Source of the DNA: Volvox africanus
Lineage: Eukaryota > Chlorophyta > Chlorophyceae > Chlamydomonadales > Volvocaceae
Assembly: GCA_030268105.1 (NCBI GenBank)
Contig: BSDZ01000011.1
Span: 2,455,001 to 2,519,000, forward strand
Reading direction: 5' to 3'
DNA length: 64,000 bases
Positions 1 to 12,400 of this stretch are shown piece by piece. The first letter of the stretch is position 1; every line of letters begins with the position of its first letter. The notes below the pieces were generated by a model. It searched no databases, was not told the origin of the DNA, and saw only the letters and a list, made by a program, of their open reading frames with translations. The position numbers and the translations under genes are program-made.

Positions 1-1518
1 CGAGCAGCGTTATATGTTGGCACACGAGAAGATCAGTAACCTTAAGTGCAACGTTGTAAATGATGCGTGCGGGATACCGTCAGGTAATTCGAGAGGTTGT
101 TGATATGGTAGTAGATGGGAAATGCACGGAATGTGCGGGTAATATAATGGGCAAACCCGGCAAAGGCGGAGGTAGAGGCGGATATCCTAACGAAACGGAC
201 GAAATGCGCAATGTCTGACTAGAAACGTGCAGCTAGGTGAACCTAGGTCGTATGCGTTCGAGATGACGACAACCCAAGCCAACTCATCAAATAAGATCAT
301 ATGAATGATGTCCGTCCGACGGTGTAGGGAGGTAGGACATGGGAGGCATGTGATCGTATTGGAGATTGTGTTATTATCCTTTTAAGACGGCATATGAGTT
401 CAAAATATCGCTTGGAGTGCATGTATAATTGTTTAATGCACTGAGCCGTAAAATGACGCTTTTTCACAATTTTGTATTACTCCCTTGTGAAACGATGGAG
501 ATAATCCATATCAATTATTGCGTGTGAGGTCCAACTATGCAAAAGCTTTGAAGTACGACATTAAAATGACTTGCGAAAGTGAGTGACGGAAATGAGTTGC
601 GGACGTAGACAGAAGGTTTGGTCGCCGTGGCAAGCATGTCGTTGCCTGGAACTCTACTTTCAGTCTGTGCACGAAAGCGCAGAGCATAGTACCTAGCAGA
701 TCTATCGAACTATCTGCCGCGTGGTCAGTGCCGAGAATATGTCAACGGGCATCTTTGTCACTAATTGTGAAAACGCAAGACATCTCAAGTTCTTTGAAAA
801 CATGTTCGTATCTGATCCAAAAATGTGAGCGCATCGGGTATATTCATGACTCATTTTCTCTCTCGGGAGGTATGCCTTCCTAGGTAAACGGCACCTAAAA
901 GGGCCGAGTAGCATAGTTAGCATAGTTAAAATTGCCTTTCTCAAACTTGATGCTTAGGATAAGCCCAGTTGTAAATGAAACCAAATTTGAATTGCTTCAT
1001 ACCACGTCTACGCCGAGGGCGGCGAAAGGTTTGCTGCGGACAAGCCTGTTCTTGGCCAGCGCAGGCCGGGCGACGCCCTCTTCGTGCCTCCATGACACTT
1101 CCGACTATGTAAAGCTTATTTGACCTTGGGGAAGGGACTAATTGCTTTCTCCGTGGCTCTTCCCCATTTCTGGCTCAAGGACACATGTATTACGCAACTA
1201 CAGTGGCTCCTGTCGCGTATTCGGACTGCTCAGCAATACAGGCTCAGGCATGCGACCTCCATTTGTTCGTGGGGTGATTCGGTTGGCAAGGCACAGTCCC
1301 TGACGAAACGCTGTCAAACGTCGCATTAATCTTAATGATGAAGATTTTAAACCTGGGTAGCTTGTCATGGACATTTTTCGGGAACGCCTTTCAGGTAACG
1401 GTTCAGGCTTTTCTGGTCCTCGACCTGTCCATATTCGTTGCTTAAGCTGTCGCGGCGATGATATCATCGCCATAAGTTGTTGTATGTGCAAATTTTTCGC
1501 ACCAAGCGCCTCCTGATG
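1..1518. other. No supported gene; 5' flank of the kinase gene
   Basis: Nothing recognisable as a gene. The open frames here are short, have no family-like sequence and overlap in several frames. The stretch presumably holds the promoter and 5' UTR of the kinase gene that follows, but no element stands out. Confidence 0.5.
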
Positions 1519-4500
1519 GGTTTCCTGGTGGTGCGCGTCCATGTGCGCACAACTGTCACCATCCATCAGCCACGTTGCATCGCCGTCACCATCCATGCAA
1601 AGCTCCCTACTTTCAGCTTCACAGATTGCGGACCGGTCCCTCCCGTTGTGCAGGACAACCTTGCGCAGCGGGTTGAGCGTGACCTGGCTCCGCAGACCAC
1701 CCTAGCCACGTTGGACCTGCGACCTAAATACTGCCGTGGAAAAGAGCAAGGCAAGGATGGTCACCTCCAAGCCGAAGCCGCAAGCTTAGCTTCCCCCAGT
1801 CCGTCTTGTACCGAAGCCGTTATGTCGGACTTTCGGGAAATGGCAACTCTGTGTTCACACCAGCAGAGCCTCCACGGACACGTGGATGCGCCGTCGCCTA
1901 CGGTTGCGCTCGCAGCAGCGCCAGCGACGAGCTTGACAGCTGCCGACACCGCCGGCCAGGTGCCGGCGATGGAACCGGCGCGGCTGTCATGCACACAAAG
2001 CGGCATCGGTGCACATGGGAAAGTCGCAGTCACTGCCGCAGGTGTGCCGGGCGCCGCCACGGTGTTTGCTGCGCACGTTCTGTCGCCCCTCGGTGAGGCG
2101 GCAGTATCTGGCCCCAGCCCTGACGGCGTCCTTTCTCCGGTATCCCCGCCGTCCTCCCGGCGCAGCTCCCTATCCGCATTGGCCCCCCTGTCTAGCACGC
2201 TGGGGAAGACCGTATATAGCAGCGGAGATCATGTGTCCGTGTCCGTATCCTCGTCCGGAGTCACCGATCCGAATGTTGAAATCGCTTCCGGAGCTGATTG
2301 CGCTGCTAGTGCTGATGGCCCTGTGCCAGGGGGCCCGGGTTCTTGTCAGGCATCCTCCGGTAGGGCTCCTAGCCAACAGCCGCGCGTTTGGGTTGTGAAC
2401 CAGATACAGGTGCAGAGCAGTAATCTTACGGCGGCCGGGGTGGAGGTGGTGGCAGGAGCGGGCGATATGGCAGCAGCAGCAATTTCTGTTGTCCCTCAGG
2501 GCCCGAATGTGCTGCAGCGGCGGCCAGCAACACTGCGCCTCCGCTGCATCGTGCGTGATCCGCTCACCAGCTGCATGCTGGCGACCGCGTGGGGCCATGT
2601 AGACGACCCAGAGCTGCCACTGTCCCGCCCGCGGGGCCGGCCCATCCCCGGGGGTATAGGTGGTTGCGAGCAGCCCGGCCACCTGCTCTTTGTGGAGGAG
2701 CAGGTGCTAGGCCGGGGTGCTTTCGGCTTCGTGACGCTGGTGACAGGTAGGGTGTTTACATGCGTGTAGGGATTGACTGTGCCTTCCCTTTTTATGCGCT
2801 TGGGGAAGGGGAATCCCGGGGTCCGATCACTCTAAACGATGCATCTGCCCTGTGATGGGTTTTGTGAACGACTATTTGCAGCAGATATTGGGTTGGAGGA
2901 AGCGTGTGGGCAGCCGGTGAAGGTGGGACATGCTGGCGAGGGAATGAAAGCGGGTTTGGAATTCCAGGTGCACTTAAGCAGCCGAATCAGCAATCTGCAT
3001 ACCCCTCGACCGACTTCCGGAATGGGCCCCGCGGGCAAACACTCCTTAAAATTTCGTTATCGCATCGAAGGCTGCATTAAGTAGCAGGCTTACTGTTGCT
3101 CTGCCCTATATTTCAACCCCTCCAGATGCGGTCACGGAGCGTTCTTACGCCCTCAAACGCATGCGCCGGTCGGCCGTCAGCCCCAGGCACGTCATGCAGG
3201 AACAGCAGGCCCTGCGGTTGCTGATACGGGACCAGTCTGCTCTGACTAGGCCAGTTGCAGACCTTCCCAGTGATCAGGAGCAACAGGAGGGGGCGATAGT
3301 CTGCAGTCGTTGTGGCAGCATCATGGGGCCACAGCCGCTCACCGCGGAGGGGTCCTCTCCAGTAGCCTCCTCCTGCACCAGCTCCCGGATGTCCGCCGCG
3401 TCGGGGACCCCGCATACTGGTGGCGGCCGCTGCGCTGCGGCTGCTATAGCAGCAGCTGGCGGCAGCCGGCCGCAACAACCATGCCAATGCCGGTTTTGCA
3501 CGTCAGCTGTAGCGGCGGCGGGATGTGCGCGGAACCAGGGCGGTTCAGGCACAACTGCTAGTACGACGATGGGGCCAGCCCGGGCGGCTTGGTTGGCCAA
3601 GCAACAAGCTCGAGGTTTGGCGGGCTTGCAGCAGCAAAAAAAATATCGGTCGACGCCGCAACAGCCGTCTACACAATGCCCGAGGCAGCAGTACCAACAA
3701 CAATTGCAGCGGCATCAAGTTGTGCACCGGTGCTGCTGCAGGCGGCTTCGGGGGCGGTCGTTCTGTGTAAGGCAGCTGGGAACCTTCCAGGTATGTTCAT
3801 GCGAGTATCAAATTGTGTGGATTGCTGTAGACGTACTCTTGGTGGAGGGCAGTTTTGTGACTATAGCTGTCGGTCGATGATATGTTACTTTCCTTGCCCC
3901 ACCGCAGGACGAGCAGTATTTGTATCTGCTGATGGAGTACTGTCCCGGGGGCGATCTGGACCGCCTGGTGCGCACCGTGGCGCGGAAGACACTGGTGCCT
4001 CGTAGCAGCTGGCTGGCGCAGGTGCTGGCGGGGCCGGCGGTGGCTTGGCGGGGTATGCCTGAAGCGGCAGTCAGGTTTTACGCCGCCGGCATCCTCCTGG
4101 CGCTGCAGGTGTGCTTGAAGGGTGGATGATCTGTACAAGAAATGCTGCGTTGCGAATGATCACGTTCTGCATGGATGTGCATCAGCGGGATGCAAGCACG
4201 CGACACACGTGCAACTTTCCTTAGTATCGTCGTGGTTCTGGCCGCAGGAGCTACATTCGCACTTCATTGTGTATCGCGACCTGAAGCCCGGCAACGTTCT
4301 AATCGACAGCAGCGGTTACCCGCGCCTGGCAGACTTTGGCATGGCCAAGGTGCTGGACGGACCCACGGGTCGGGCCGCATCCGCCTGCGGCACCCTGGAC
4401 TATATGGTATGCTCCTGCTGGACCTTGGCGGCAAGATCGCGCCATAGCGAAAGATGTCTTCGGAGTGTTCTCCCAATTACATAGCACACCGGGAAGATCA

Positions 4501-6821
4501 TGCAGGGCTCACACTTAAGGGTTGTTGTGGGCCTGACTGCAAACTAAGTCATAGAACAGATTATCTGTGCGACATGAGATGGAGGCTGTACGTATACAGT
4601 GGCATGGCTATCCCGCTCCGTCGCCCAACTGAAATTAGGCTGCCACAAACGGGGCGGTGCTGCACTGCTGTTCTCTGTACTGCCTGAAGGCTCCCTCTGC
4701 CATGCATTCATGCACACCCATTTTGGCCGTCGCGATTTGGTTAGCATTATTGTTGTACTGTCCCTTCTTTAGAGTCAATAAGCTATTATATAATCTGACT
4801 TACAATTTAAGTATATTATGGTATCAATTAGAACAATGAACTATTTTTCTTTAAAACCTTTAAACATTGCAAAAATTTGCTGAAGCAATCAGTAAAGATC
4901 GGTGTGCCTGCAATGGTCAATCATCCCTGTCCAAGTTGAACACGTGGAGGCTTTGCCTCATAATTGGACTCGCATACTCGTAACCTTTGTTCGCTAAATG
5001 CACGTCGTTCATGCGCCTACTGCCTTTCGCCAGGCACCCGAGATTGTCAAGCTGGAGTGCGATCAGCTGGCCAGGGAGGGCAAAGGCCAGGGACTGGAGA
5101 ACTGGGTCGATTCTGGCCTGCTGCGACGTGCAGCGGCGGGTGGAGGACCAGCGGGAGGCGCCGTGGCAGGCCGCAGGGAGGAAGCGGGGCTGGGCAGGAG
5201 GCGGCGCCAAGACAACTTGCAGGGCACCTACGGCCTTGGTGTGGATTGGTGAGCGGTCGGTGTAGCAGGGCCTGCGCACAGCAGCTCGGATACAACTGAT
5301 GCCATCGCTCGTACTGGTCAGGAAGCTTATATCCGCGGATGTACTGTATAAAACCTCTTGCCGCATCTCAGGCACGAGCTTACCGTAAAGCATCTGTTCA
5401 GCTACTGGCATGTCTCCGCGTCCTATGCACATACGCAACACCGACACGCCGATCTACTCCACTACCTTAGGTCCATTGCTTCTGTTTCTCAGGAGCCCCT
5501 CCCGCCCGTGTCCAACACCACCCGTCGTCTCGACAGGTGGTCATTCGGGGCCGTGCTGTACGTATTGTTCACGGGCTGCAAGCCGTTTTGTCCCCCGGAG
5601 GCCGAGGAGGCGGGTGAGGACCCCACCCGCGTGCTGGTGCGCATTATTAACCCCTGGTATGAGGTGCCGCTGCCTGTGTACCTCAGCCCAAACGCAAAGG
5701 ATTTGTTGCGGCGGCTGCTGGTGCGGCAACCCAAATGGCGGCTGGGGTGCGGAGGCCGGGGCGCGGAGGAGATCCGGGAGCACCCCTTCTTCATGGTGCG
5801 GAGGTTGCGGTGCGGGATGGAGGCACAGCGGCGGCTGGGGTGTACGTGATGGGGTAGTTGTAAATGTATGTCCAATAGAGCATAGTCGTCGCGTGAATCG
5901 TTTGGGTGAGGGATGTTCACTCGCAGCTAGGACTAGCTAAATCCTTGTTTCAGAAGTGGGGTTTATTGGTCCTCCAGGAGGAATCCACCGGGGTTCTGGA
6001 GTTGATCGTTATTGCTTGTCTAGGGTAAGGGGCGACATCCTTGCGGGTGCGTGGCGCTAACTGGCATCGGCGAGGATGATTGGTCCTGGCGCAAGACACC
6101 CATAGTCAATTTTGCTCTCGCGTGGCGGCATCTCACTTTCTGGAGAAAATTGCTGTCTGTCTGTCGTGTCCCTTGGCTTGTCCTATTTTTTCAGGGTTTC
6201 GACTGGGACACCTTTGAGGAGCGCAAATTGGCACCGCCCTATCCTTTCCAGGTGGGTTCTGGCCTTGGGCTCGGTCGGGAGGAGGGCCCGGGAACAGGGG
6301 CATCAGTGATGGGCGGCAGAGTCCATCGAGCGTGTGGGTTCCGCTACATGTTGACGGTATACTGCTTCACCAGCGACCTGCCTCTTCGCACCAATTGTTA
6401 ATATCTTTTCTCTATCAGCGCTTTAGTTCTCGCTGCTCCCTCTATACTAGGTACTGGAATGAGTCGACTAGGGGGTGATCTTAAACTTAGGCATTATTGC
6501 TTTAGTGTCCAGCTTTTGGCCGCCATTGTTTGGGTGACAACACGTCACGAGCTTCTTCAAGCTCTTCAAGCACCTGAATGGTAATAATGGATGGCGGGAT
6601 ATTTGTTTTGGATGCAGGCGGTATCGTTGCCGCATGACCAGGAGGCCGAATCAGTGGCGCACTTCTTTGGCTTCTACAGCAGGTCGCTGCAAGACAATCC
6701 AGCTGAGCCCACGGCCGCCTTGCAGAAGCAGAAGCAGCACCATATAGCCCTGGGGGAACACGGGCCCGATCCTATGCGGCGCCAGCAGCAACCATTTCCA
6801 AACTGGCTTCAGGATTTTTAG
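1519..6821 (+). CDS. AGC-type serine/threonine protein kinase with inserts in both lobes
   Basis: Eight exons with consistent phases: 1519-2746, 3126-3790, 3908-4108, 4248-4406, 5034-5248, 5537-5795, 6195-6251, 6618-6821 (995 aa from the ATG at 1519; ATG 1822 is an alternative). The first ~395 residues are low-complexity. The kinase domain follows: glycine loop LGRGAFG (~398-404), catalytic Lys in YALKRM (~420), hinge [11 protein letters not shown], catalytic loop YRDLKPGN (~707-714, the Tyr form typical of AGC kinases), DFG (~727-729), activation segment SACGTLDYM, then APE and GVDWWSFG. The HPFF motif and [17 protein letters not shown] form an AGC C-terminal tail, so PKA/PKG-like is the best class; no cyclic-nucleotide-binding domain is visible. 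Odd points: about 175 extra Ala/Ser/Gln-rich residues between helix C and the hinge, about 50 extra between APE and DWWSFG, and Ser at the position of the usual activation-loop Thr. The N-terminal start is uncertain. Confidence 0.85.
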
Positions 6822-9401
6822 GATGATTTGAGGGCCCATTGCTAATGAAGTTTTCCACTTGCGCGCACCCGCGGCCTTGCCAGTCCCACGGGTCATTTCT
6901 AGGGTTGGTAGATTTGGTTAGCTATTCTCCGTCGTGGCAGTCTCGGCGTGCCCTGCTTGAGCGCTGTTCGCCTGCCCTGCGTGTCCCTGTCCTGGGAGGT
7001 GGTTGGGACACCTTTACTTGAAGAACGAAGGGAGGGTGGCCATGCGCCATAGCCGGACGAGCACCGGATGACCGCTGCACGATGCGGTTTATATCCACTT
7101 CAGGTGCATTCCAGCCAGTTGTTGCGCCTCCCCTTGCGCGCTGGAACGAGGGGTGACGAGGCGCTACCGCTGTTCCTCTCATTCCGTTGCCTAAATCTAC
7201 AAATCTATTATAAAGTATCAATAAAGGCTTTAACAAGCATGCGCATAGATTCATCCCGAGGGGTCCTCGGGGAGGAACGTGTTAAGAGGTGGCGTTGAGA
7301 TTCGAAGTTCTCCGCCGTCGACGTACTGATTTGCATGCATGTGGACATCCTAACGAACGGGTGGACGTAAAGGTTGAGGGGCACAAACGAACGAATAGAT
7401 GTCTCCTGCCACATTCCGTTGCACGTGATCAGGAATATTTAGATGTTAGAAGCTTGAGGAGTCAAGTTTTGTCGTTGGTTGGCTTCTTTGGTCTGCGCGC
7501 GTTTCCTGCTTTTGGGTTGGGTTAAGAAGGCACCGAGCTGCGGGTGCGTGAGCATTGTGGGAATATTGAGAAGAGTAGCCTAATGGTCGCCGGAGACACG
7601 GAGCCCTAAGGACGCCAGCAATGACGACGAATGTTGACGATAACGTTGGTAGCGCATCGTGCCGTGCACGCTTTGCTGAACAAAATAATAGCCTAAAAGG
7701 AGGTACGGCGATTTGGAATGATTTTAGAAGCATCTGCACCTTTAGAGTGTGGTAAAGGAGGTCAGGACGCATGGCGCAGCGATGGCCTTCACGCTGCCAG
7801 TCGAAGGGATGAAGGTCGGCTGAGCCTTGCTACTTCAGGTACCAGATGGAGTCGGTTGGGGCATTCACCGGCGCGGGCCAGGGGAGTACATAAGAATGGT
7901 CCTCTTGTGTTGTAGGGCGGGGAGCAACATGGTGTCTTGGTGTTGGGCATTGATATTAGGAGAGTTGTCTCGGTCTCAGTGCCGGCCGTTTGCGGGAAAC
8001 TCAAGGCAGGCGGTCCGTATGGCGAGGCTTATGACATGATATGCATATTCCCGTGGATGTTGGGCTCCTAGGAAAGGTTAGGCGGACGTCTTTGGGCCGC
8101 CTAACCTTTCGCTGTCGGAGAGATACATCCGGTTGCCAGTCACGCCATGTCCGACGGACGAGGAGGACGAATGGCTGATACCTGGCATAGTATGCCCTGC
8201 AAGACGCCGGTGCATGAAAGACAAGGCATCACAAAGTGCAGTGCTTGTGGGAGTCCAGCGGCGGTATGTTGGCATGGACTTCGATACCTTTCAGCTGTCG
8301 AATAAAGCTTCACATGCTACGACTAAGACTACATCTTTGACAGGATCTATCATAACGAAGATCAACGCAGGGTGACATTATCTCGATGCGTTAGTCGATG
8401 CTGCTGCTGCTACCTCTGTTCTTACCCTCATGTAATGTGATAGGTGGCGCAGCTCTCGAACGGCTATTATCCAAGGCCACGACGTCGATTACGTTAAGGG
8501 GGGGCTCTACCGAGGGAACGGTGACCTTGGAGAGAAGCGTTGCTGTGGTACAGCTTTTGTCCTCCAGAAACAAATCCTTGTGCCATTTGGATTGTGTGAA
8601 TGTCCAAGTGGCTTGCTGCAGGCTAGTTCCCTGGCTGTCGCGCTTTCAATAGCGTTTCAAGCACGAGTAGACAAATTGGCAGACATGGCTGTGGGCCAGC
8701 TGATGAACTGGATGCTTACAACCGTGTGAACAACCGTAAATTTCCTCGCTGCACTTAGAAAACGGTTTCAGTTAGGGGATGCGACGATGTGATCATGCAC
8801 GAGTTTTGCAGTAGTTTGCAGCTTATATCTCCGTTATATTTTGTGTGATGTTACCTTCAGCTCAGCGACTATCAGCTCCCGTGGCCTAGGACGACTGTAA
8901 CGTGAACAGTGTCAGGAACGGTTAGCAGGCGAAACTGCTAAGTGAAGAGAACATGGTGACGAACTAGGGCGTACTTGGGAACGTTAGGGTGCCGAATCCT
9001 GGTACGAAAGATTTAATACGCTGAACGACACCGTTAAAGCAACCGTTCTGTACGACGATTGTGACCTCGGTAAGAAGAGCATTCGTCAGCAAGTCTATTC
9101 GCACTGAAAGACAATCTCCTGTGTACTCGTCAAATCAGGCGTATTCCTAGATGTGCTTGCCAACTTACACTTTTACACAGCCCCAACCCCCGGGACCCGG
9201 TGTTGGCTGACAACTTAATAACCTTTTTTTATCAAAGAGGGGATTGTAACGTCCAGTTACTTGATTATTATCCTGTTGTGCATTTAAACTGGATTATTGC
9301 TCGAGGTATTCGTGTTCGACCTGTTAGACTGCTGCTTATTGTTAATTTTCGACATAGTCATCCTCTTAAATTCCTAGCTAAGATCATTATGTAATTTTTA
9401 C
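6822..9401. other. Intergenic region without a supported gene
   Basis: Presumably 3' UTR of the kinase, then the promoter of the G-patch gene. I see no TGTAA within several hundred bases after the kinase stop. Small open frames overlap in all frames and look like noise. The one ordered structure is the perfect hairpin at 8072-8110. Confidence 0.5.
8072..8110. repeat. Perfect 14-bp inverted repeat (hairpin)
   Basis: Arms GAAAGGTTAGGCGG (8072-8085) and CCGCCTAACCTTTC (8097-8110) match perfectly around an 11-nt loop. It lies about 1.25 kb after the kinase stop and 1.3 kb before the next start, outside any gene model. No run of T follows. It could be a small-RNA precursor stem or the remains of a MITE. 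Confidence 0.85.
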
Positions 9402-12400
9402 ATGGCGGACGCTGAGGACGAAGACTATCACTTTTATGGGACCCCTTTGGAGGATGAAGAAGAGGGCAAAGCCAGCGCCTACCGCAGGCCCGTAAGAGAT
9501 CCCGCGCAGCTACGCACATTGCCGATATGGAAGCAGGAGGCTACGGATGAGCAGGGGCGGAAGCGGTTCCATGGCGCATTCACGGGCGGCTACAGCGCCG
9601 GCTACTATAATACTGTTGGCAGCGCGGTAAGGTTGCGCCTACGCTCTGTAGCTGCTGGGAGCAAATAATAACCCGGAGAGTGCTGAGAAACACACTTATG
9701 GTGTGTAAAACGTACTCTGATTGCCAGATCTAGCCTGCCTGACCCCTTCCCCCGGGCGTTCTGCTGTTCCTGTGATGCGTTGATTCCAGGAAGGCTTTCA
9801 GCCAGTCTCCTTCAAAAGCTCGCGCAGCTCTCGGCAGGCGGTAGGACAGCAGAGCGTGGAGGACTTTCTAGACGAGGACGAGCGTGAAGAGCGCAACCGA
9901 ACAGTACTGACTGTGAAGGTGTGAGGGGGTCTTTCAGCAACAAGAAGTGCAAATGGGTCATGGAAGCGGCGTGGGGAGAGAAGCTCACAAGGATGGCCTG
10001 GTGCTGAAGCCTTTCCAGCCTTAAGCCGTTCATGTCGACTGTGTTCCTGTGGTCATGCAGGGTCACGTCTGAAGAAAACTACCCGGCTGCAGCGGCCAGT
10101 ATGGTGAAGACCACAGAGTGTATGGTGTCACACCGGTCGCTTTCTGTCAGCTTTTGATCACAGAAAACAATGCTTTTACTGCGCGGTGTGCATCGTAGAA
10201 AGACTAGGATAGCCAGTCGCGTGCCCTTTATCAGGGCCCATGAGCCCAGCTCCATGAGTACATAATGGATATGATATCAAGAATATTTACAATGTGCCCC
10301 CTGCTTCTGTGGACGCGTACGGCCTACAGGATGAGTACGACACGTTTGGAACCACCGCTGCGGATGCCGCACGGACGGCCGCCCAGCAAGAAGCTCAGCA
10401 GCGACCGTCCCTCATACCAGGGCCTGTCATTGAGGAGCTGGTGGTGCCGGTTGCTAATGGAGTTGGTGAGGCAGCGTCTGCGGCCCCATCGGTTGGAAAG
10501 TATCCAACCCGGCATAAGCCACGTCGTGACAGTGTTAGAGGCTGAGGAAAAAATTGCATGGCCTTGAGGAAGGCTTTTGCGAGGCCGGAGAAAAGACGTC
10601 TCACTTGGTCAAGGGGATACGGGCTTCCTGGACTGCTGGGTCGGGCACGATACATGTTACACATTCGCTGGCTTTCCATGGAGTAACACGATATAGGAGG
10701 AGTCTTGGGGAAATTCTGGAGACGCATTGATGGACGGGATGCTCGTTCTCGCAGACCTCGGCCTGGGCCTTTTCGTGACCCCGATCACCGTTGCCGCAGG
10801 CGCTGTGCACTGCCGCTGCACACTGCGGCGCTCGCAAGTCCTTGAATGGTCGCGAGCTGCCTCGTGTATGCCTTACAATATGCGTCACGCAATTATCCCC
10901 CATACCACCTCCATTCCTAACCCCTATCTCTGTGCAATCGCTCTTGCCGCCTCCACCCGTGGCAGGCATGCGTCTGCTCCAGAAGCTGGGCTGGCGGCCA
11001 GGGCGAGGTGTGGGTACTGCTGCACCTAGCCGCCAGGCGGAGGTAACGGGCAGCAAATGGGGCAGCGTGGCGGGAGTGAGCTTGGAGAATACCCCGTTAT
11101 ACGTACTGGAGCCCAAGGTAAGATAGAAATAGCAATGAGGTTGCGCTACCAATCGCGCTGATAGAAGCCTTGACGACGGCGGCGACACCTCCACGGATAT
11201 GAGACGGTGTCTGAATGTCCGAGCCAAGCGCATCTGGTTCAAATGATGCATACATGCAGCCCGGCGGTCAGCGGTTACCACTTGGGCAACTACTTGTTTA
11301 TCCGTCCACGCGAAACACTATCTCAGAAAGAGGGCAAAGTGTTTTCAATCATCTTACGGTCCCCCCGTGCTAACTTCGCTTGGTTCGCTCGGTCGTTTCC
11401 CGTGCAGGAGGACCTTCACGGTCTGGGCTACGACCCCTTCGCTGGAGCGGAGGAGTTCCGGCAGGCCGCAAAGCGGCGCAAGGTGGCGGAGGGGCTGGGG
11501 CCCGGTGGAAACGGCGGGGCTGCGGCGGAAGCTGGAGCAAGTGGCGCCGCGGCTAAGGACCGCGTCGCTGGCGGGGCTGCAGCTCAACGGCGCGGTCGCA
11601 TCGCCTTTGGCACCGGTGGGGTGTACATATGGCAGTCGTGTTGGCCCTCTTGTTAGATCCAACCATTTCAAGTGATCTTCCACGACTTCCTTCTAGTACC
11701 TTGTATCTTGTATTTAAGTTTTGACGTTAAAAGGCAGATATTGAATGCCCGTCGGTGGGCTGGCAAACAACAGCTGGTGAGTTTCCTTTCCAGCATAAAA
11801 TTGATGGAGGCAATATTCATTTTGCGTTTGATGGCTGCCTCCTCGAATGCTATCGAGCCCCTTCCCTAATGTTTCCCAGGTGCGCTGGAGGAAACTGACA
11901 CTTTCGGCTATATGGAGGACTACGTTGAAGAAGATTATGATGGGCATCACCAGATTAACGCTGGAGGTTCCGGACCCGGGAGGCGGCCACCCAAGGGCTT
12001 AACCGGTGCTGCCGTTGGCGCCCTTGGAAGTGGAGGTGGCAGCGTTTCGCGTAATTGGGAGCGGCTTGCACTTTCGTACGAGGTGGTTTCGGAGGGCGAG
12101 TCGGACGACGACCGCAGGGGACGAGCCTTGTGAGTGTCGGTTAATAGGATTATGGATGTCAGCATTCGGCGAGGATTTCTCTCTGGTGTTTGGGCTGCTG
12201 TTTGTTGATATCCTGAATAATAAATTACTCCGTTGTTATTAAGGTTAGCAAGTCAGCCTGCGCGAAACGAAACCGTTCCGGCCAATCCTTTGCCTCTATC
12301 TCTTGCAGGCCCGGCCGGCGGCGGGCCCCGCTGCTGCTGGAGTCGGGGTCGAAGGGCGCCCCGCCGCCGCTGCTGCAGGCCCGCGGGCATGGCCGTGCAC

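Noticed and set aside
6980..7045. Possible duplicated kinase exon (GGGACACCTTT resembling the [10 protein letters not shown] exon)
   Set aside because: Only about a dozen bases match and the reading frame stops at once; too short to support a duplication.
8391..8652. Overlapping open frames on both strands near 8.4-8.6 kb
   Set aside because: No family-like sequence and no splice sites linking to other exons.
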